This document shows, in pieces, positions 10,632 through 22,545 of a DNA stretch of 64,000 nt (positions are counted from its first letter, which is position 1; every line of letters begins with the position of its first letter). The position numbers and the translations under genes are program-made. The DNA is from Mucor racemosus. Its lineage: Eukaryota; Mucoromycota; Mucoromycetes; Mucorales; Mucoraceae. The notes beneath the pieces are model-generated. The model worked only from the letters and a program-made list of their open reading frames with translations. It had not been told where the DNA came from and did not search any database. The DNA is taken from assembly GCA_027405735.1 (NCBI GenBank), contig JAPEHQ010000014.1:496001-560000 (forward strand). The letters run 5' to 3'.

Positions 10632-11968
10632 TTAGAATTCTGTGAGACCCTCTAACGCCAGTGCTTCCAAAGTTCTACTGATGGGTTCTGTCGTAAATCG
10701 AGTACCTTGTTCCCCATTGTACATGTCTCCTTCATCATCCATGAGTAACACATCATCATTACCATCACCATAAAATCGATTTCCAGATGATCCTCCACTT
10801 GCCCTATTCATATATTCAACTTGGTCCAACCCATCCATCATTACTCCATCCACATCCACATCTACATCTACTAAATAAGGATCTTTGGCATTATCCACAT
10901 CATTTCTGTGTCTTGCGTTTTCCGAGGCAGCTGAGGAAGAACTTGCTACATAAATATCATCAATGACAGATGTTGTAATGGACGGTAATAAAGATGAATT
11001 TGTATTATTGTTGCTAGTGTTGTTATTTACAGAAGAAGAAGAAGCATTGTTATTGATATTGTTGTTGCCGTTGTTCATATTGGTATTATTTGAGCTTGAA
11101 CGATGGCGAGTTCCAGGTGTGTTTGGATCAAACAAATTATCCAGCAAATCTAATATATCAAGAATTTAATATATGCTTTCAATTATGGTCTATTTTTTTT
11201 TACCATTCTTTCTTTTCTTGTAATAATCTTCTTTTTCCTTTTCTTTCTTTTCCTTTAGATCCTTCAATTCTCTTTCCTCTTCAGTCATCATTTCAGAATT
11301 AAGAAACTTGAGCCGTAAACTTGTGTGTTTTCTAAAACTAACTTGACCACCCCATAGCCAAAGTGGAAGTGTCATTGGAATTGTAACCTCGAAATTCTTA
11401 AAATTTTCAATAAATTCAAACTCTTCACTTGAAATGACATTTGTATGTAAATTGCGAGCAAATTCTCCCAATGCACTTGATATGCTCCACATTTGTAGCT
11501 TTCGTAGACAGGCTATAACAAGTCCAGTTACATCTGCACCATCCAAGCAATGAATATATAGTGGATGATTGGCTGGATCTATCATGAGCTATGATAAATG
11601 TTGGTATATACATCAACACAAGTTACGAAAAATGCAACTTACCTGCAAAGCCATCAATGTTTTATTATACGTTAATGGAATATTGTCCTCTTTCATTTTA
11701 TCTACTGTCAGATGGAGAAGATTTATATTGTTTTCTTCACAAAATTCTTGCATTTCTGGTATTAATTTATCAGGAATTAATGAAAGTATTGTCTTTAATC
11801 GTAGTCTATTATATATTGGTTTATTGGTGTATTGATACGACTAGATTGCTATAAATACCTCTTTAAGAATCGTTTATTACGTGGTTTAGGGTATCCTCCT
11901 CGAAATAGGTTTTCTTCTACCATAGTATATCGAAATGGTGGTATTAAATTGGGTAGTTTTACTGCCAT
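10632..11968 (-). CDS. Oca-type atypical dual-specificity phosphatase-like protein
   Basis: Four exons, 11859-11968, 11643-11805, 11204-11588 and 10632-11149, give 391 aa. Residues 1-190 match the Siw14/Oca family fold: the start MAVKLPNLIPPFRYTMVEENLFRGGYP is read as the usual N-terminal motif in two parts, and the phosphate loop region is YIHCLDGADVTG. Cys105 is present, but the Arg that should stand six residues later is Val111, so catalysis as a phosphatase is doubtful. A lysine/glutamate-rich coiled segment follows (about 195-215). The last exon adds a 170-residue tail rich in Asn and Ser, then Asp, of low complexity. The family in yeast is linked to oxidant-induced cell-cycle arrest and inositol pyrophosphate metabolism; the role here is unknown. 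The third intron is placed because it joins KKRKN to DLLDNLF in frame. Confidence 0.75.
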
Positions 11969-12068
11969 TTTTATATATTATTATTGAAGATTATGTGTAA
12001 AAACAGCCAAAAGACAATTCATGTTCCATTACAACATCTTTCAAATGTGACTTTATTAAATAATGATT

Positions 12069-13634
12069 TTAGAAATTGAGATATGGTTTATGAGTTGCAT
12101 TGTAGCTGTCAAGAGCATCCCAAAATTGAGAAACAGTGGCTCTATCCATGTGTCTTTTACTTCTATGAATCTAAATGATAATAAATGTCAGTTACAATCA
12201 CAAATATTGATAAATGAAACCTACATTTAATTCAGTAACTGCCCATTCTGATGCAGGTGCATTGACTTGGTCAGAATTCCATTTAGGATAAAATCCTTTG
12301 ACTATGGAAAAAAAAAACGGGAATCAATCAAATATACAAATTATAATAAATAGCAAAATCCTCTTACCATTACTGAATAATTCTACAGGTTTTTCCCATT
12401 TCCAACCCTTAAATTGCCATAACTGACCGGCAACGAAAACACAACATACACGATCCCTATAAAATTATGCATTAATATTGCATTATCATAGCAACCAATT
12501 TGCATAGTTACCAATCAGTTTGTTTGAATTGTGATACTGAATCAACGATATGATATGGAACAATTTGTCCGTTAGGTTTTTTACGTTCTACTGTAACACG
12601 CTCAGGTTTCTTTAATCCCTCCTCTCTCAACACTTGTGAATCAACATAACTGTAAAAGAAAAAAATTATTCAATTTTCTAAATCTAAAAAGGTCCATATT
12701 TGCCATAAAACTTACATTTGATCTTCCAAGAATTTTTTGATATTGTATAATGTAAATTTAGCTGTAGGTGCTGCAGGTACAATGATGAGAGGAATTTTAT
12801 CTTTACTGGATAATTTCTGTCCTTTAGCTACAATTGCAGATTTTGTTGGTTTAGCAGCAGCGTTTGATGGTTTTTGTCCAGATAAACCAGGTTGTACTAT
12901 TAATATATGAGCTAATCAGATTTTGTCTTGGTTCAATGTTTCTTCGTAAGAATATACCTGATTTTTGAGAAGGATTTGAACGTCCTGCTGGTGGTACTTC
13001 TTTACCAAGCACAAGTTGTTTAGCTAAATTGATTGCGTGCGTAAAGTTCTTTGATCCTCTTAGCACTGAAGATCGAGTCATTATCTCACGTTCTCGAGAA
13101 AGCACTTCCTTGACAAGTTTTATAGAATCATCAGACTTTAATGGTGTAACTTTTTGCTTTTTGATTGATGTTTCTTCCATGGTAACATCATCTCTAGATC
13201 GTTTTTCTGAAATACTATATGAATAATAAAATAAAATACCCAGTTTTGTAATAGTATTTACCTTGTTTATTGGTGGATGATACATTAGGTGATTGATCAA
13301 CTTTGCCTGTAAGATAATCTAAAATCTTTCTTCTATCTACAATGGAAACGTGCTCAATGCCACGAGCACGACACTCTTTAAAATAAGCAGAATTATCAAG
13401 CTGAGCATTTTGAACCAAGAATATCAGGGTTTCCAAGGTATATGTTTCATTATCAGCTGCGTTGGTCTTTTTGAAGTTTGTTGGTGCGTCGCGTGGAAAT
13501 GTTGTGTCTTTATTAAACTGAATGTTTTTTGCATCAGAAATGTTGGTCACTGTTTCTCCACTTTCGTCAAGTAAAGAAACTGATTTGTTGCTAATCGTTG
13601 ATTCTCGAAGGAGGGAAAGAGGGTCGCTGGACAT
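12069..13634 (-). CDS. CDC73: Cdc73/parafibromin, PAF1 complex subunit
   Basis: Nuclear subunit of the PAF1 complex, which rides on RNA polymerase II during elongation and supports histone modification and 3' processing. Seven exons: 13262-13634, 12958-13206, 12716-12896, 12512-12649, 12368-12456, 12225-12301 and 12069-12170, encoding 402 aa, close to the yeast length. The N-terminus DPLSLLRESTISNKS is the conserved start of the family. The middle is charged and basic (KKQKVTP). The C-terminal Ras-like domain runs from IIVPAAPTAKFTLYNIKKFL to SQFWDALDSYN, including [20 protein letters not shown]. The acceptor of the first intron is the second AG (after TATTTC), which alone restores frame. Upstream lies the Oca-like gene in the same orientation, 100 bp away. 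Confidence 0.95.
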
Positions 13635-14341
13635 GTTGGATAATTTCTATAATGTCTGTCTTGACAAGGAGAATCTCTTTCATATAGATTTTTCTTTCTC
13701 TCATTTACAATTTGCGTTGAAACCCAGTGTTGAGCTCAAGTGACGTCTGTTGATATATCGTACTACTTCCACAAGCCATTTATGAGCTGAAAAGAGCAGA
13801 TGCGCTTATAATGGAGAATTCCGATGCCAAACTTATAAACCTCACATACAAGTTATTATACTGTATAATCAATTTAAAAAAAAAATAGAAAAATACTTTT
13901 GATATGCTGAGGTTTTTTATTTGTACTATATTTTGTAATTTAATTACATTTCTATAGAATTAAAAACCTTTAAAGTTTGCTTTTAATGCAAAAAAAAATG
14001 CAAATTATTGAAAGAAATAGTGCTTCAAACTCAGTACGCAAAAAATTATTGCGATATTTGGACAAAAAATACAACTTTAAAGATGTATAACTAGCTCAAT
14101 ACACATGATAAATATGTTTCGTAAAAACCATTCAATAGCCCTAATTTTTGTCTACACAACGGTAGTAAATATATATTTTTAGCATTCTTATATGGTGCAC
14201 GCTCCGATTTTCAAAGATGTCTTTCCAAAAAAATTAAAGATACTGTCATCCGGGACTCTGTGGTTATTTAAACATCAATGCAAGCTATGCAATTATGCAA
14301 GTTTCCCTTAGATAATTAATGTAACATATAACTGCAATATT
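13635..14341. other. Intergenic between TYR1 and CDC73
   Basis: About 700 bp with the CDC73 promoter at the left end and the TYR1 3' region at the right. The centre (13860-14280) is very AT-rich with A and T runs, resembling the non-coding repeat debris elsewhere in the window, but I could not match it to a specific copy. Confidence 0.35.
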
Positions 14342-16024
14342 TTATTTTGATGTATTTTTGGTAATCATTGCAATCATTCTGTTACCAACAACAGTGCTTT
14401 CAGCAAATTGATCTTTAAAGAATCCCGCTGTTTCTTCAAAACGTTTTCTGTAGCCTTCCATACTTCCAAGAGACACAGACTCTGCCCAGCCTCTAGCACA
14501 TGTAACAAACTCCATATCATCTGGGCGAATATCTTTACGATACAAGGCTGCATTAATAGCATCATCCAACATTACTTGATTACGGAATAAATATTCTGTA
14601 ATACCCCTATAATAAATAATTTGTATTAACAATTTGACAGCATTAATTATTTGTGATATGTAACACTTTACATCCACATTCTAAATAATGGGGTTTGACA
14701 CACCAAATGTTCATAAGGATTTAATCCCAATCTGTGCCAACAATCAACCATTGCTAATAATGATAAATGAGAGTTTGGTGTTCTTTGCTCCTTAGCAATC
14801 TTGGAAAGTGAAAATTCATCCAAGATTTTATCATCTAATAAAATAGGAACATGGTCCTTTTGTAATCCACCAAATACAAATTCACCAGCTTTCTTTACTC
14901 GTGCACGGAATTCCTCTTCTTTCTCCTGAATCATCAATTTAAATAAATCTGCTACACTGAGAGCATATTGTGTGATTTGTTGGTTGGCAATGGGGTTCAT
15001 AATGGCAAGGCCAGCGTAAACGTGCCATTTGTTACTATAAATACGTAAAGCGACGTTGACTTTAACATTTTCAATGCCACCTGTAAAATGAGGTAATAAC
15101 CACTAAATAATGTATATCAATAGATGCATCTAAATACCAAAAGTTATAGTCTACTTACAGGAAATTGTGCGTTTGCCCTCCATGCACTACCCATAGTTAA
15201 AAATGCAGCATGAGTAACTGCTTGTGTGTCTGCTGTGATACGATCATGTTCCTCTGCGCTAAGGTGAGCAATGTTGGAATTGAAACAAGATAAAATCTTC
15301 ATAACAAGGTCAAGTTTTTCGTCAGTAGCACGATGTTTAATGACGATTAGAGGTTGGCCTTTGGGATCAACACCTGGTCCGTGCATAGAATGACAAGAAA
15401 TAATGTGTACATCATCAGGTAAATATTTTTCCAATGCTTCTACTTCGGGTTTTTTGACAGAAGTCTAAAATAAAAAGGTGTGATGAATGGCAGTTTGTCT
15501 CCATATTGTTTGATTTAATTTACCTGACCACCAACAATTGCACCAATCTTTGTGGCTATTCAAGATATATTAAGTAATTGTTTCACTTGGTATTACTGTA
15601 GCTTTGTATTTTTTTTTTCTTTTACCTGGACCGTATTTCTTAACAACGGCATCAATGTACTCTGCTTCAACAGCATACATGATCCAATCACAACGTCTAG
15701 AAATATGGTAACCATCAGGAAACACATTGATATTGGTACCTGTATTTTTTAAAATTAAATTATTCCATTAAAAAACAATCAATGAGCACAAACCTTCAAA
15801 CCCCTTTTTTACGCTTTCATATTTCTCGGGAAGATCGCAAATATTAACACTGTTAGAAACGCGACGGTATTGTTAGTCGAGTCTATTCTGTCATTATGTA
15901 TCATATATTTAGTAAAACTATACTTTTTCCATCCAGCTTTAGACATGGTTTGGGCATAGAATCGACCCATACCACCAGCACCGATAATACCGAGTTCAAT
16001 GGTTTCCTTTTCTTGTTCGTACAT
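14342..16024 (-). CDS. TYR1: Prephenate dehydrogenase (NADP+)
   Basis: Oxidatively decarboxylates prephenate to 4-hydroxyphenylpyruvate in tyrosine synthesis; cytosolic. Seven exons: 15924-16024, 15794-15849, 15626-15739, 15524-15555, 15159-15464, 14672-15102 and 14342-14606, giving 434 aa (yeast Tyr1 is about 450). The N-terminal Rossmann motif is LGIIGAGGMGRFYA at 11-24. The catalytic region has HSMHGPGVDPKGQPLIVI and ITADTQAVTHAAFLTMGSAW. The C-terminal helical dimer domain includes IYSNKWHVYAGLAIMNP. The acceptor of the fifth intron was chosen at 15103 (TTTAG before TGG) because it preserves frame and restores a family-like FPWLLPHFTGGIENVKVN junction; the more obvious acceptor 21 nt downstream breaks the frame. 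Well conserved, high confidence. Confidence 0.95.
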
Positions 16025-17639
16025 GATGTTGTTTGTGAGGAATTGAAAAAAAAAAAGGCAACGGGAAGAAAGTTATATAATCAAAATTTTGAGCTACATG
16101 AAAATCTGAATGGTGCGGGTTACTAAAATCAGAATAGTGTCAAGAAGAGTCATATTTTTATGGAACGGTTCAATGGCTTGCAAATTCAGTAAATTGAAAA
16201 CGATTTGTATTCCTATCGGAAGGAGGTTTTTATCATGAAAAAGAAAGAAGGAGGGCAAAAAAAAATCTCTATAAAATATTCAAACACTGTCAATTTCTTA
16301 AATACTAAGAAAATGTCAATCATGATTACAGTCATTGAAAATTCTGATCCGCTGCATGTATCATTAAACCATACTCATATACAGTATGAGCGATTAATTA
16401 TAAATCTTGAATAAGAGACATTCGCCTTCTAAACATTTATTACAGCATGTGATTTTCAGAGGCAGTAGGTTGTAAATCTAGCGATTTGTACTATCTGACC
16501 CTTGTTACTGCAAAAATGGGAATATATTTATTACTAAATATTGTAATTCTGTCACTTTTCAATCTATATATAATACATACAAATATAGAAGTTTTACTTC
16601 ACTTTGAAATATTGACTTTTGTTGAGAAAATTTGATGTTTCTATCAATTTTTGAGACTTTCGAGATTTTTGAACCTAATATGCACCAAACTAACGGTACA
16701 ATTTATATAGCATAACATTATGCATTAACATTGAAATTGTTTCCAAGCTTTTAGCAATTAAATTTGCCAAAGTAAGGTTTTTATTTTTACGTAAGTTTCA
16801 GATGGTTTTAGATGGTTTTCCAATTTTCTAGCCCAATAATGAGTCGATCTCCATCCAATTTCCAAAGACGATATAATTCCCCTGTATGGGCGATTGATAT
16901 TTGTCCAAATATAAAAGAATTCATACCTGAATATAAGTGCGCTACACTAACATTGACCAAAAACTGACCTAAAGTCGATTGTAAAATTTAACCCCCAAAA
17001 TTAAGATTCTAATTTTTTGTATTTACATAATAAATCCAACTAAAAGATACTCTGCATTTTTTGTTTCAGCAAAAAATATTAATTTTTCGCCGAGATAATC
17101 AAAATAGTAATTCACATTACAGCTTAAAAGCTTTGCTTACTGAGTTCCAAAATTGAGTTGCCAAATCGATCAGAAAATGATGTAAAAAACAAAATTCAGG
17201 CAAATGCTTCACATTAAATTTTACGTAAAATACGATTGAAATTTTGAAGGTTTTTTGAAGATATACATCATTTTTTACAAGCATATTTTAAATATAAGTA
17301 CTGCAAAAAACGCACAAAAACATTATCTATCGATCGAGTTATTGCTGAACCTACTAGCTGCATTTTTTGTAGAGAAAACGAGATTCTTGACAGTTTTTTT
17401 TTTTAATTCAGAATTTAGGATGAGGGTATACAAGGGAAAAAGGGAAGCTAGAGATGAAAGTATCTTTTTGTACACATTTTTGAGGATATCTCCACGAAAA
17501 ATCAATATTTTGAAAAAATCTAAATTGGATCCGAGAGAGCTTAACGAGATCAACGACATGAATGTAAAAAAAACTGCTGCTCAATTTAAAGAATATTTTG
17601 AAATCTACTACAAAAATGTGAAAAAAATGGAATAAAAAA
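16025..17639. other. Gene-free AT-rich region
   Basis: Promoter region of TYR1, then about 1.5 kb without convincing genes. A 126-codon open frame at 17255-17635 has lysine- and asparagine-rich, low-complexity content of the kind expected by chance in AT-rich DNA. It adjoins a dispersed non-coding repeat and I do not call it a gene. Confidence 0.4.
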
Positions 17640-17659
17640 AAAAAGATGACCAGGATTTT

Positions 17660-18170
17660 TTTCTACTAAAACACGTTCTAGATGGCCTCAAAATAAGTAA
17701 ATTTTATTATTAAAAATTGCTAGTATAGCTTAATTTTGTGCAGAGATATGAAGGCTTGAAGTTTTGAATTTTAGCAGTGAAATACGTATAAAAATCTGAA
17801 ACATTAGCATTGGAAAGGTTATACCAACTTCTAGAGATAGGATATTTTTAGATGCTCATTTTTAGATTAAAATTGAGCATCTCAGATACAGCGCATTAGC
17901 ATAATATAATTTTTTCTTGGTGTTATTTAGTGAAAAAAAAGTATGTAGAGCAGAGGAGATGAAAATTGAGATCCAGTTTTCAAAGAAAAAGCAGCGCATT
18001 TTGCGTGTTTCTCAGTTATCCGCGAGATATAAAATAAATGTAGAGATACTGTAGGTAGCAAAATACGACCCATTACTGTACAATAATATTTATTTAGCAG
18101 TATTAAAGGTATATTCCAAAAACATTATGTTTATTATTATGAGATTAACCATAGAAGAAAGAAAGATATT
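17660..18170. repeat. Dispersed non-coding repeat, copy 1
   Basis: Shows extended, gapped similarity to 59035-59500 in the same orientation. Shared landmarks in order include AAGTAAATTTTATTATTAAA, TTTTAGCAGTGAAATA, GAAACATTAGC, TTTCTTGGTGTTATTTA and TAGCA-AATACGACC. No coding capacity is preserved between the copies. Nature unknown; an old decayed transposon is likely. Confidence 0.6.
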
Positions 18171-19199
18171 ATGATGCTTTGATTTGAAATTTATAAACTA
18201 TTCTTCGACAATCATCCCATCTTCACTCTTCATCTACCATATCTGTTAGTGACAACAAATCTCCCAGGTCCCGTAGAGATGTATAATGGTCTGTTGTCCT
18301 GGATAAATATTATGGTTAAAATTATATGCTGATAATATGATTTTTAGCGTTGGAGATCGGGGAACAACATTGGTGGAAGGAAGGTCGATGTCCTTATTTT
18401 TAGATTAGATAATTATTAAGGGAAATAAATAAAGTTGTAAAGAGGAAGACGAAAGACAGATTACTGCTAATCGACTTATTCGTCCATTAGGGTTAACTCA
18501 CCATCCTTGATTAGCGGCGTATCTATAATAACGGTCCATTATTAGCTCATGATATGCAAAACTATTAAAAGGGGTCGCCTAATCTCAAATTTGTCTGATT
18601 CAACTACTGATGCTAAACTAGCATCAAATTAGTTGTTGTGTTGACTCGCAATAAAATAAGGCGTTTTATCAAGTACAATGTTGGCATTCAATATATTTCA
18701 GTTAAATTGAACAGATAGAGATATGGTTCATGCAGAAGAAATCTATGAGTGTGTGAGAGAGCTCAGATCTATGAACACTAAAAAATGATCCAAACTGTGA
18801 TGCTTCGTCGATCTGTACGAGATTTTTTGGTGACGATACCTGGTAGCTCAAGTGCTGAAGTGTGATTTAGGCATTTAATTGTCAAATGTATCGAATAATC
18901 AAGATAAAGTTGGTTGATTGATTGACATAACGGATAATAAATCCAATGTCATTGATTGAATGGATGAATGTAAATGTATAAAGCAAGGATTACTTTTGGA
19001 TGAAAGTACTAATTATTCTGATTAACATCAATAGGCTCAAAAAGCATAGTTAATTGCAATAATTGCTACTAATAAATTGCATAATTAGATATGCAGAAAA
19101 CTCTTGAAACATTTATTCTTTTTTTTTTGGCAATGCTACAAATCATCGTCGTTCAATATGACTGAATATTAATGACTTAGAGGAAATAAAACTAGTACG
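18171..19199. other. Gene-free flank of the mobile-element nest
   Basis: About 1 kb with no supported gene. Around 18360-18480 there is a weak resemblance to the GTAATGA MITE (shared AAGG-TGGTGTTCTTATTT-like and AAATAAATAAA-like stretches), probably a decayed relative. The rest has no recognisable content. Confidence 0.35.
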
Positions 19200-19311
19200 A
19201 AAAACTGATACCCAATGTACATCGAGGTCAGGATTATTGATAAAAAGTCCATGCGTTGTGTAGTGGGAATTGCAAAATTTTGAATGGTAGAAATTACAGG
19301 ACCAAGATGTT

Positions 19312-19862
19312 GTGTTTGCCTCAGGATTTTCAAAAGAGCTTAAAAGCATACTTCATCAAACTTACTTAGATTTAAATACTCACTATATGCTATCAGAATC
19401 ATTTTGGTTTTTATTTGATTGCTGTATTATTAAAAATCAAGCTTTTCATAGCTTAAAACAATGGCAATGGGATGTTTCTAATTTTAGATTGGCATTTATC
19501 ATAAGGCGGGCTGACAATACATTTGATACTACTGTAGATGGAACAAGCCAATTTAATTTATGGAATTTAAATGCAAATACCGAGGAACCATTTGTAAGTG
19601 CTTAGGTTGGTTCCGGTAAAGCATTGAACAATAAATTAGCTTGGGACAGAGTAAATAAAGGCTGGAATAGGTTCCAATGCTAGCTACACTATGAAGAAAA
19701 AATCCCTTAATTCTCTTAATTGTGCCACATTAAGGAAAATAAGGTAATTTTCACTGCTTATTTTTTTTAAAATTTTGTCTTATTTTCCTTAATGTGGCAT
19801 AGTTAAGAGAATTAAGGAATTTTTTCTTCATAGTGCTATGTTTATCTTTATGATATTGGAGA
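19312..19862 (+). pseudogene. Dynein intermediate chain fragment, copy in arm B
   Basis: The reading frame contains VDGTSQFNLWNLNANTEEPF followed by a region where KALN-KLAWD is recognisable. It corresponds to the last WD repeats of cytoplasmic dynein intermediate chain, where animal proteins have DGxGRLDLWNLNxDTExP and NPALNRVRW. A stop follows EPFVSA, and the fragment is split by the MITE at 19687-19835 and ends near YGIGE at the junction with the element body. It is not functional. It matches three other copies in the window. Confidence 0.65.
19687..19835. mobile_element. CACTA-like MITE, 149 bp, copy 1
   Basis: Starts CACTATGAAGAAAAAATCCC and ends with its inverted complement. The arms are about 60 bp each and nearly perfect around a T-rich centre. 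Flanked by CTA on both sides. The related sequence at 25333-25375 shows the site without the insertion, confirming a 3-bp duplication. CACTA termini with 3-bp target duplications are the hallmark of the CACTA/EnSpm superfamily. Confidence 0.88.
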
Positions 19863-20894
19863 GATAGGACTAAAACTCAATGTAAATCACTTCTAGCGCA
19901 ATAATTATACAGTAAGACTATATTATCATCAAATAAACTACCACATAATAATATTAACATGTATAAATATTTACAGTAATAAGCTTGAATCAAGTGGGTG
20001 CAGCATCGTAAGTTCTTGAAGAAATTCTCCAGTATTATAAAATCTCTTGTTTTTAAGACTTACGAGGCCTATAAGCGGAATATTAATTTCAAAAATCATT
20101 CTTGCCCAGATCATCAATTTTGACATTTTTTAACTTTTTTTTTTCTGATTTTGCAAATCTATAGTTAATTATACTACCAATTATAAAAGCAAAAAGTATA
20201 CACATATACAGAGTTTAGCGCTCTATTTGCTCAATAAAAAATAATAAATATTTTTATTGCAAAATATTACATGAAAATCCTTTAACCAAAAACCCGTTTT
20301 TGGGCCAAAAGTACAAAGTTTCAATAATTAACATTTAATATTAAGCTTCTATAAAATGTGTATTAGCTATGGGTACAATTTTCTCTCATATTGTAGTATA
20401 TTTAAACGTGGATTTTGGTATCAAAATTTGCTTTTTCTGATTTTTGATCAAAATCATGAGTGCTGGTAAGGATAAAATGAGCCCTGAAAATGTCCGCTAC
20501 AAAAACTGAATTTTCAGACCGTACATGGTTAAATATAAGATAAATTATAAAAAAAACGCATTTTCATTTAAAGCTTAGATACATACCATAGTATAAGAAA
20601 CTTAGCCGTTCGATCTTGCTATGCTCAATTCTGGCGTCGCTCTAGGGGCTCGCTTTTGCAATTTTTAATGAATGTGTGATATGACAAACGGTTTCTCTAG
20701 TAGAAAAATGTATGCTTCTATGATAGCAGATATTGCCTATTTTGTTTAGTTTATGGGTTGATGCGTTGTAATGCTGCTTTTACACTTGCTGACATGTGCA
20801 ATTTAGCAGGGTTTTAATTGCGCTAAATAATGTAAAGCCTTGCAAATCCTTTTCTATGTGTGTTCTTTCTCTCTTTTTGCTCTCATATTCCAAG

Positions 20895-21185
20895 TGATTT
20901 ATCGAGATTTTGTAAATTAAAATCAACGTAAAAAGTACCGTTTATTAGAATGAATAAAATATGGGTTTGTATAGTTATTGGGATTGTGTGATCCTATCTA
21001 ATCGACAGGGGTCCATTAGATGTGACAATAGAAATTATTATTAATGTGTATGGATATAATATGTTATGTTTCAGTGGTAATATTGGAGTCATGAAATGTA
21101 ACCTTACTTGATTCGCATGTTGAACATCATGGTTTGACAGATGTTCTAAGTTGGTAATTCGGTAACTCCTAACTCTGATAGATCA
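20895..21185 (-). mobile_element. 291-bp solo-LTR-like insertion, copy in arm B
   Basis: In the orientation of arm C it starts TGATCTATCAGAG and ends CGATCAATCA (TG...CA), flanked by CTTGG on both sides, a 5-bp duplication. Copies A and C lack it at the same site. The same insertion at the same site is present at 33175-33465. No coding content. The features fit a solo LTR of a retrotransposon. Confidence 0.7.
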
Positions 21186-22059
21186 CCAAGAATATATTCA
21201 CCGTTTGATAAGGCATATCAGACTATTATCAAGCTGGTATTCTTTTCTTGTATTTGAATACGCATGCTATCATAAGGGACTAATGTTTTTAATATAGGTA
21301 GCAGTCGTTATATTGGAGGCTAATATTTTATTTATAATTAACTGCATTCTAAGATCAAATATCATTATTTACTACCGTATTGTTGGACGTATTTCTTGGT
21401 TACAAGATCAAGTTGAAGGCAATGATATTTATATCTACTCAATAAAAAGCTAGAACTAGCTACAAACCCACGACGTGTTCCAGAAAAGTGATAAAATTCC
21501 AAATGATATAGAAATATAAACAATGAATAACCTAATGTCTTGTTGTATAATAACCATAGTTTTGATCGTAGCTAATGTATACTTGAAAACAATTTTTTTT
21601 AAAGCTGACAATCCGTAAACTAAAATAGTACGTTTAAAGAAGGTTAATTTGTTTAAATTTTATGCGTGATAAAGTAACATCTATAATATTAGGTTTGGCT
21701 TGCATATAGATTTAAGCAGTAAGTATTATTTAAGTTTATGCTCTAGCAAAAATCATTGTTGCCGTAATTATCATAGCTATAAACACAGTTACAAATGGTA
21801 ATAATAGTAAATATATTGGCTCTTCAATGTATTACTCTACATCAACAACGTATTGAATTATATTGCCTATAATATATATTAATAAAGACAAGTTGTTGCA
21901 TCCACAGATCTGGGTGCATTCCTTGGTTAAGATTACGACACAGTTTGATATAAGTTCTACATTGATGTGTATTTTGTTATGAAGCTCCGTTTATACAGGA
22001 ATGTGGAACTAGTATGTGTCACCTAGACTTGATTGGATATATGTGTCGTATATTTTCAG

Positions 22060-22545
22060 GATTGATAAATAGTACTTAAAAAAGAATACAATTATAAAAG
22101 AATGAGTGATTAATCAGTTCTTCAACTGTATAATAAAAACAAGATATCGTTTATTTAGATGTAAAAGTATGGCCTTTTATATTGATTTGACATTGAGATC
22201 CTGAGATGTAAATTAAGGCACTATTGAACCATTGGATCTGTTTGATAGTAATCTATGGATTGAAATGGATCAATCATAATTTAACCGTTCTTGCAGAGCT
22301 TATGAGTTGTGTTGTTTTAATGCTGCGCTAAATGTACTTGGATACTTATTTGATAGCTACTTGATTGATTAACCGCTGGGATGAAATAATAAGGTGTCAT
22401 AATTGAGGTCCAAGTGTTCTTGGTAATTACTGGATTAAACGTAGTACGCTAGGAGTTTATTATATCCGATATCTAGGCTTTGCACTTCAATACATGTCGT
22501 AGTCAATAGATTGTAAGATGTATTGATACTGTAGAAGGTGATAAC
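22060..22545 (+). repeat. Centre repeat of the composite element, copy 1
   Basis: About 490 bp that match 30605-31110 in the same orientation with high identity, for example CATAATTGAGGTCCAAG and CAATACATGTCGTAGTCAATAG. It lies at the inner side of arm C and in front of copy D, so it belongs to the left part of the unit. No coding capacity is retained. Confidence 0.7.

Noticed and set aside
10963..11302. Plus-strand frames opposite the Oca-like gene
   Set aside because: Leucine-rich translation of the antisense of an Asn/Ser-rich tail; no start context or domain.
15082..15102. Downstream acceptor site for the fifth TYR1 intron
   Set aside because: Using it shifts the frame to an early stop; the acceptor 21 nt upstream preserves frame and family similarity.
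17255..17635. 126-codon open frame on the plus strand
   Set aside because: Lys/Asn/Phe-rich low-complexity content, no domain, overlaps an equally long antisense frame; expected by chance in AT-rich DNA.
19143..19349. Minus-strand 68-codon frame next to the composite element end, considered as the missing LINE part
   Set aside because: No reverse transcriptase motif could be recognised; kept only as a test in the findings.
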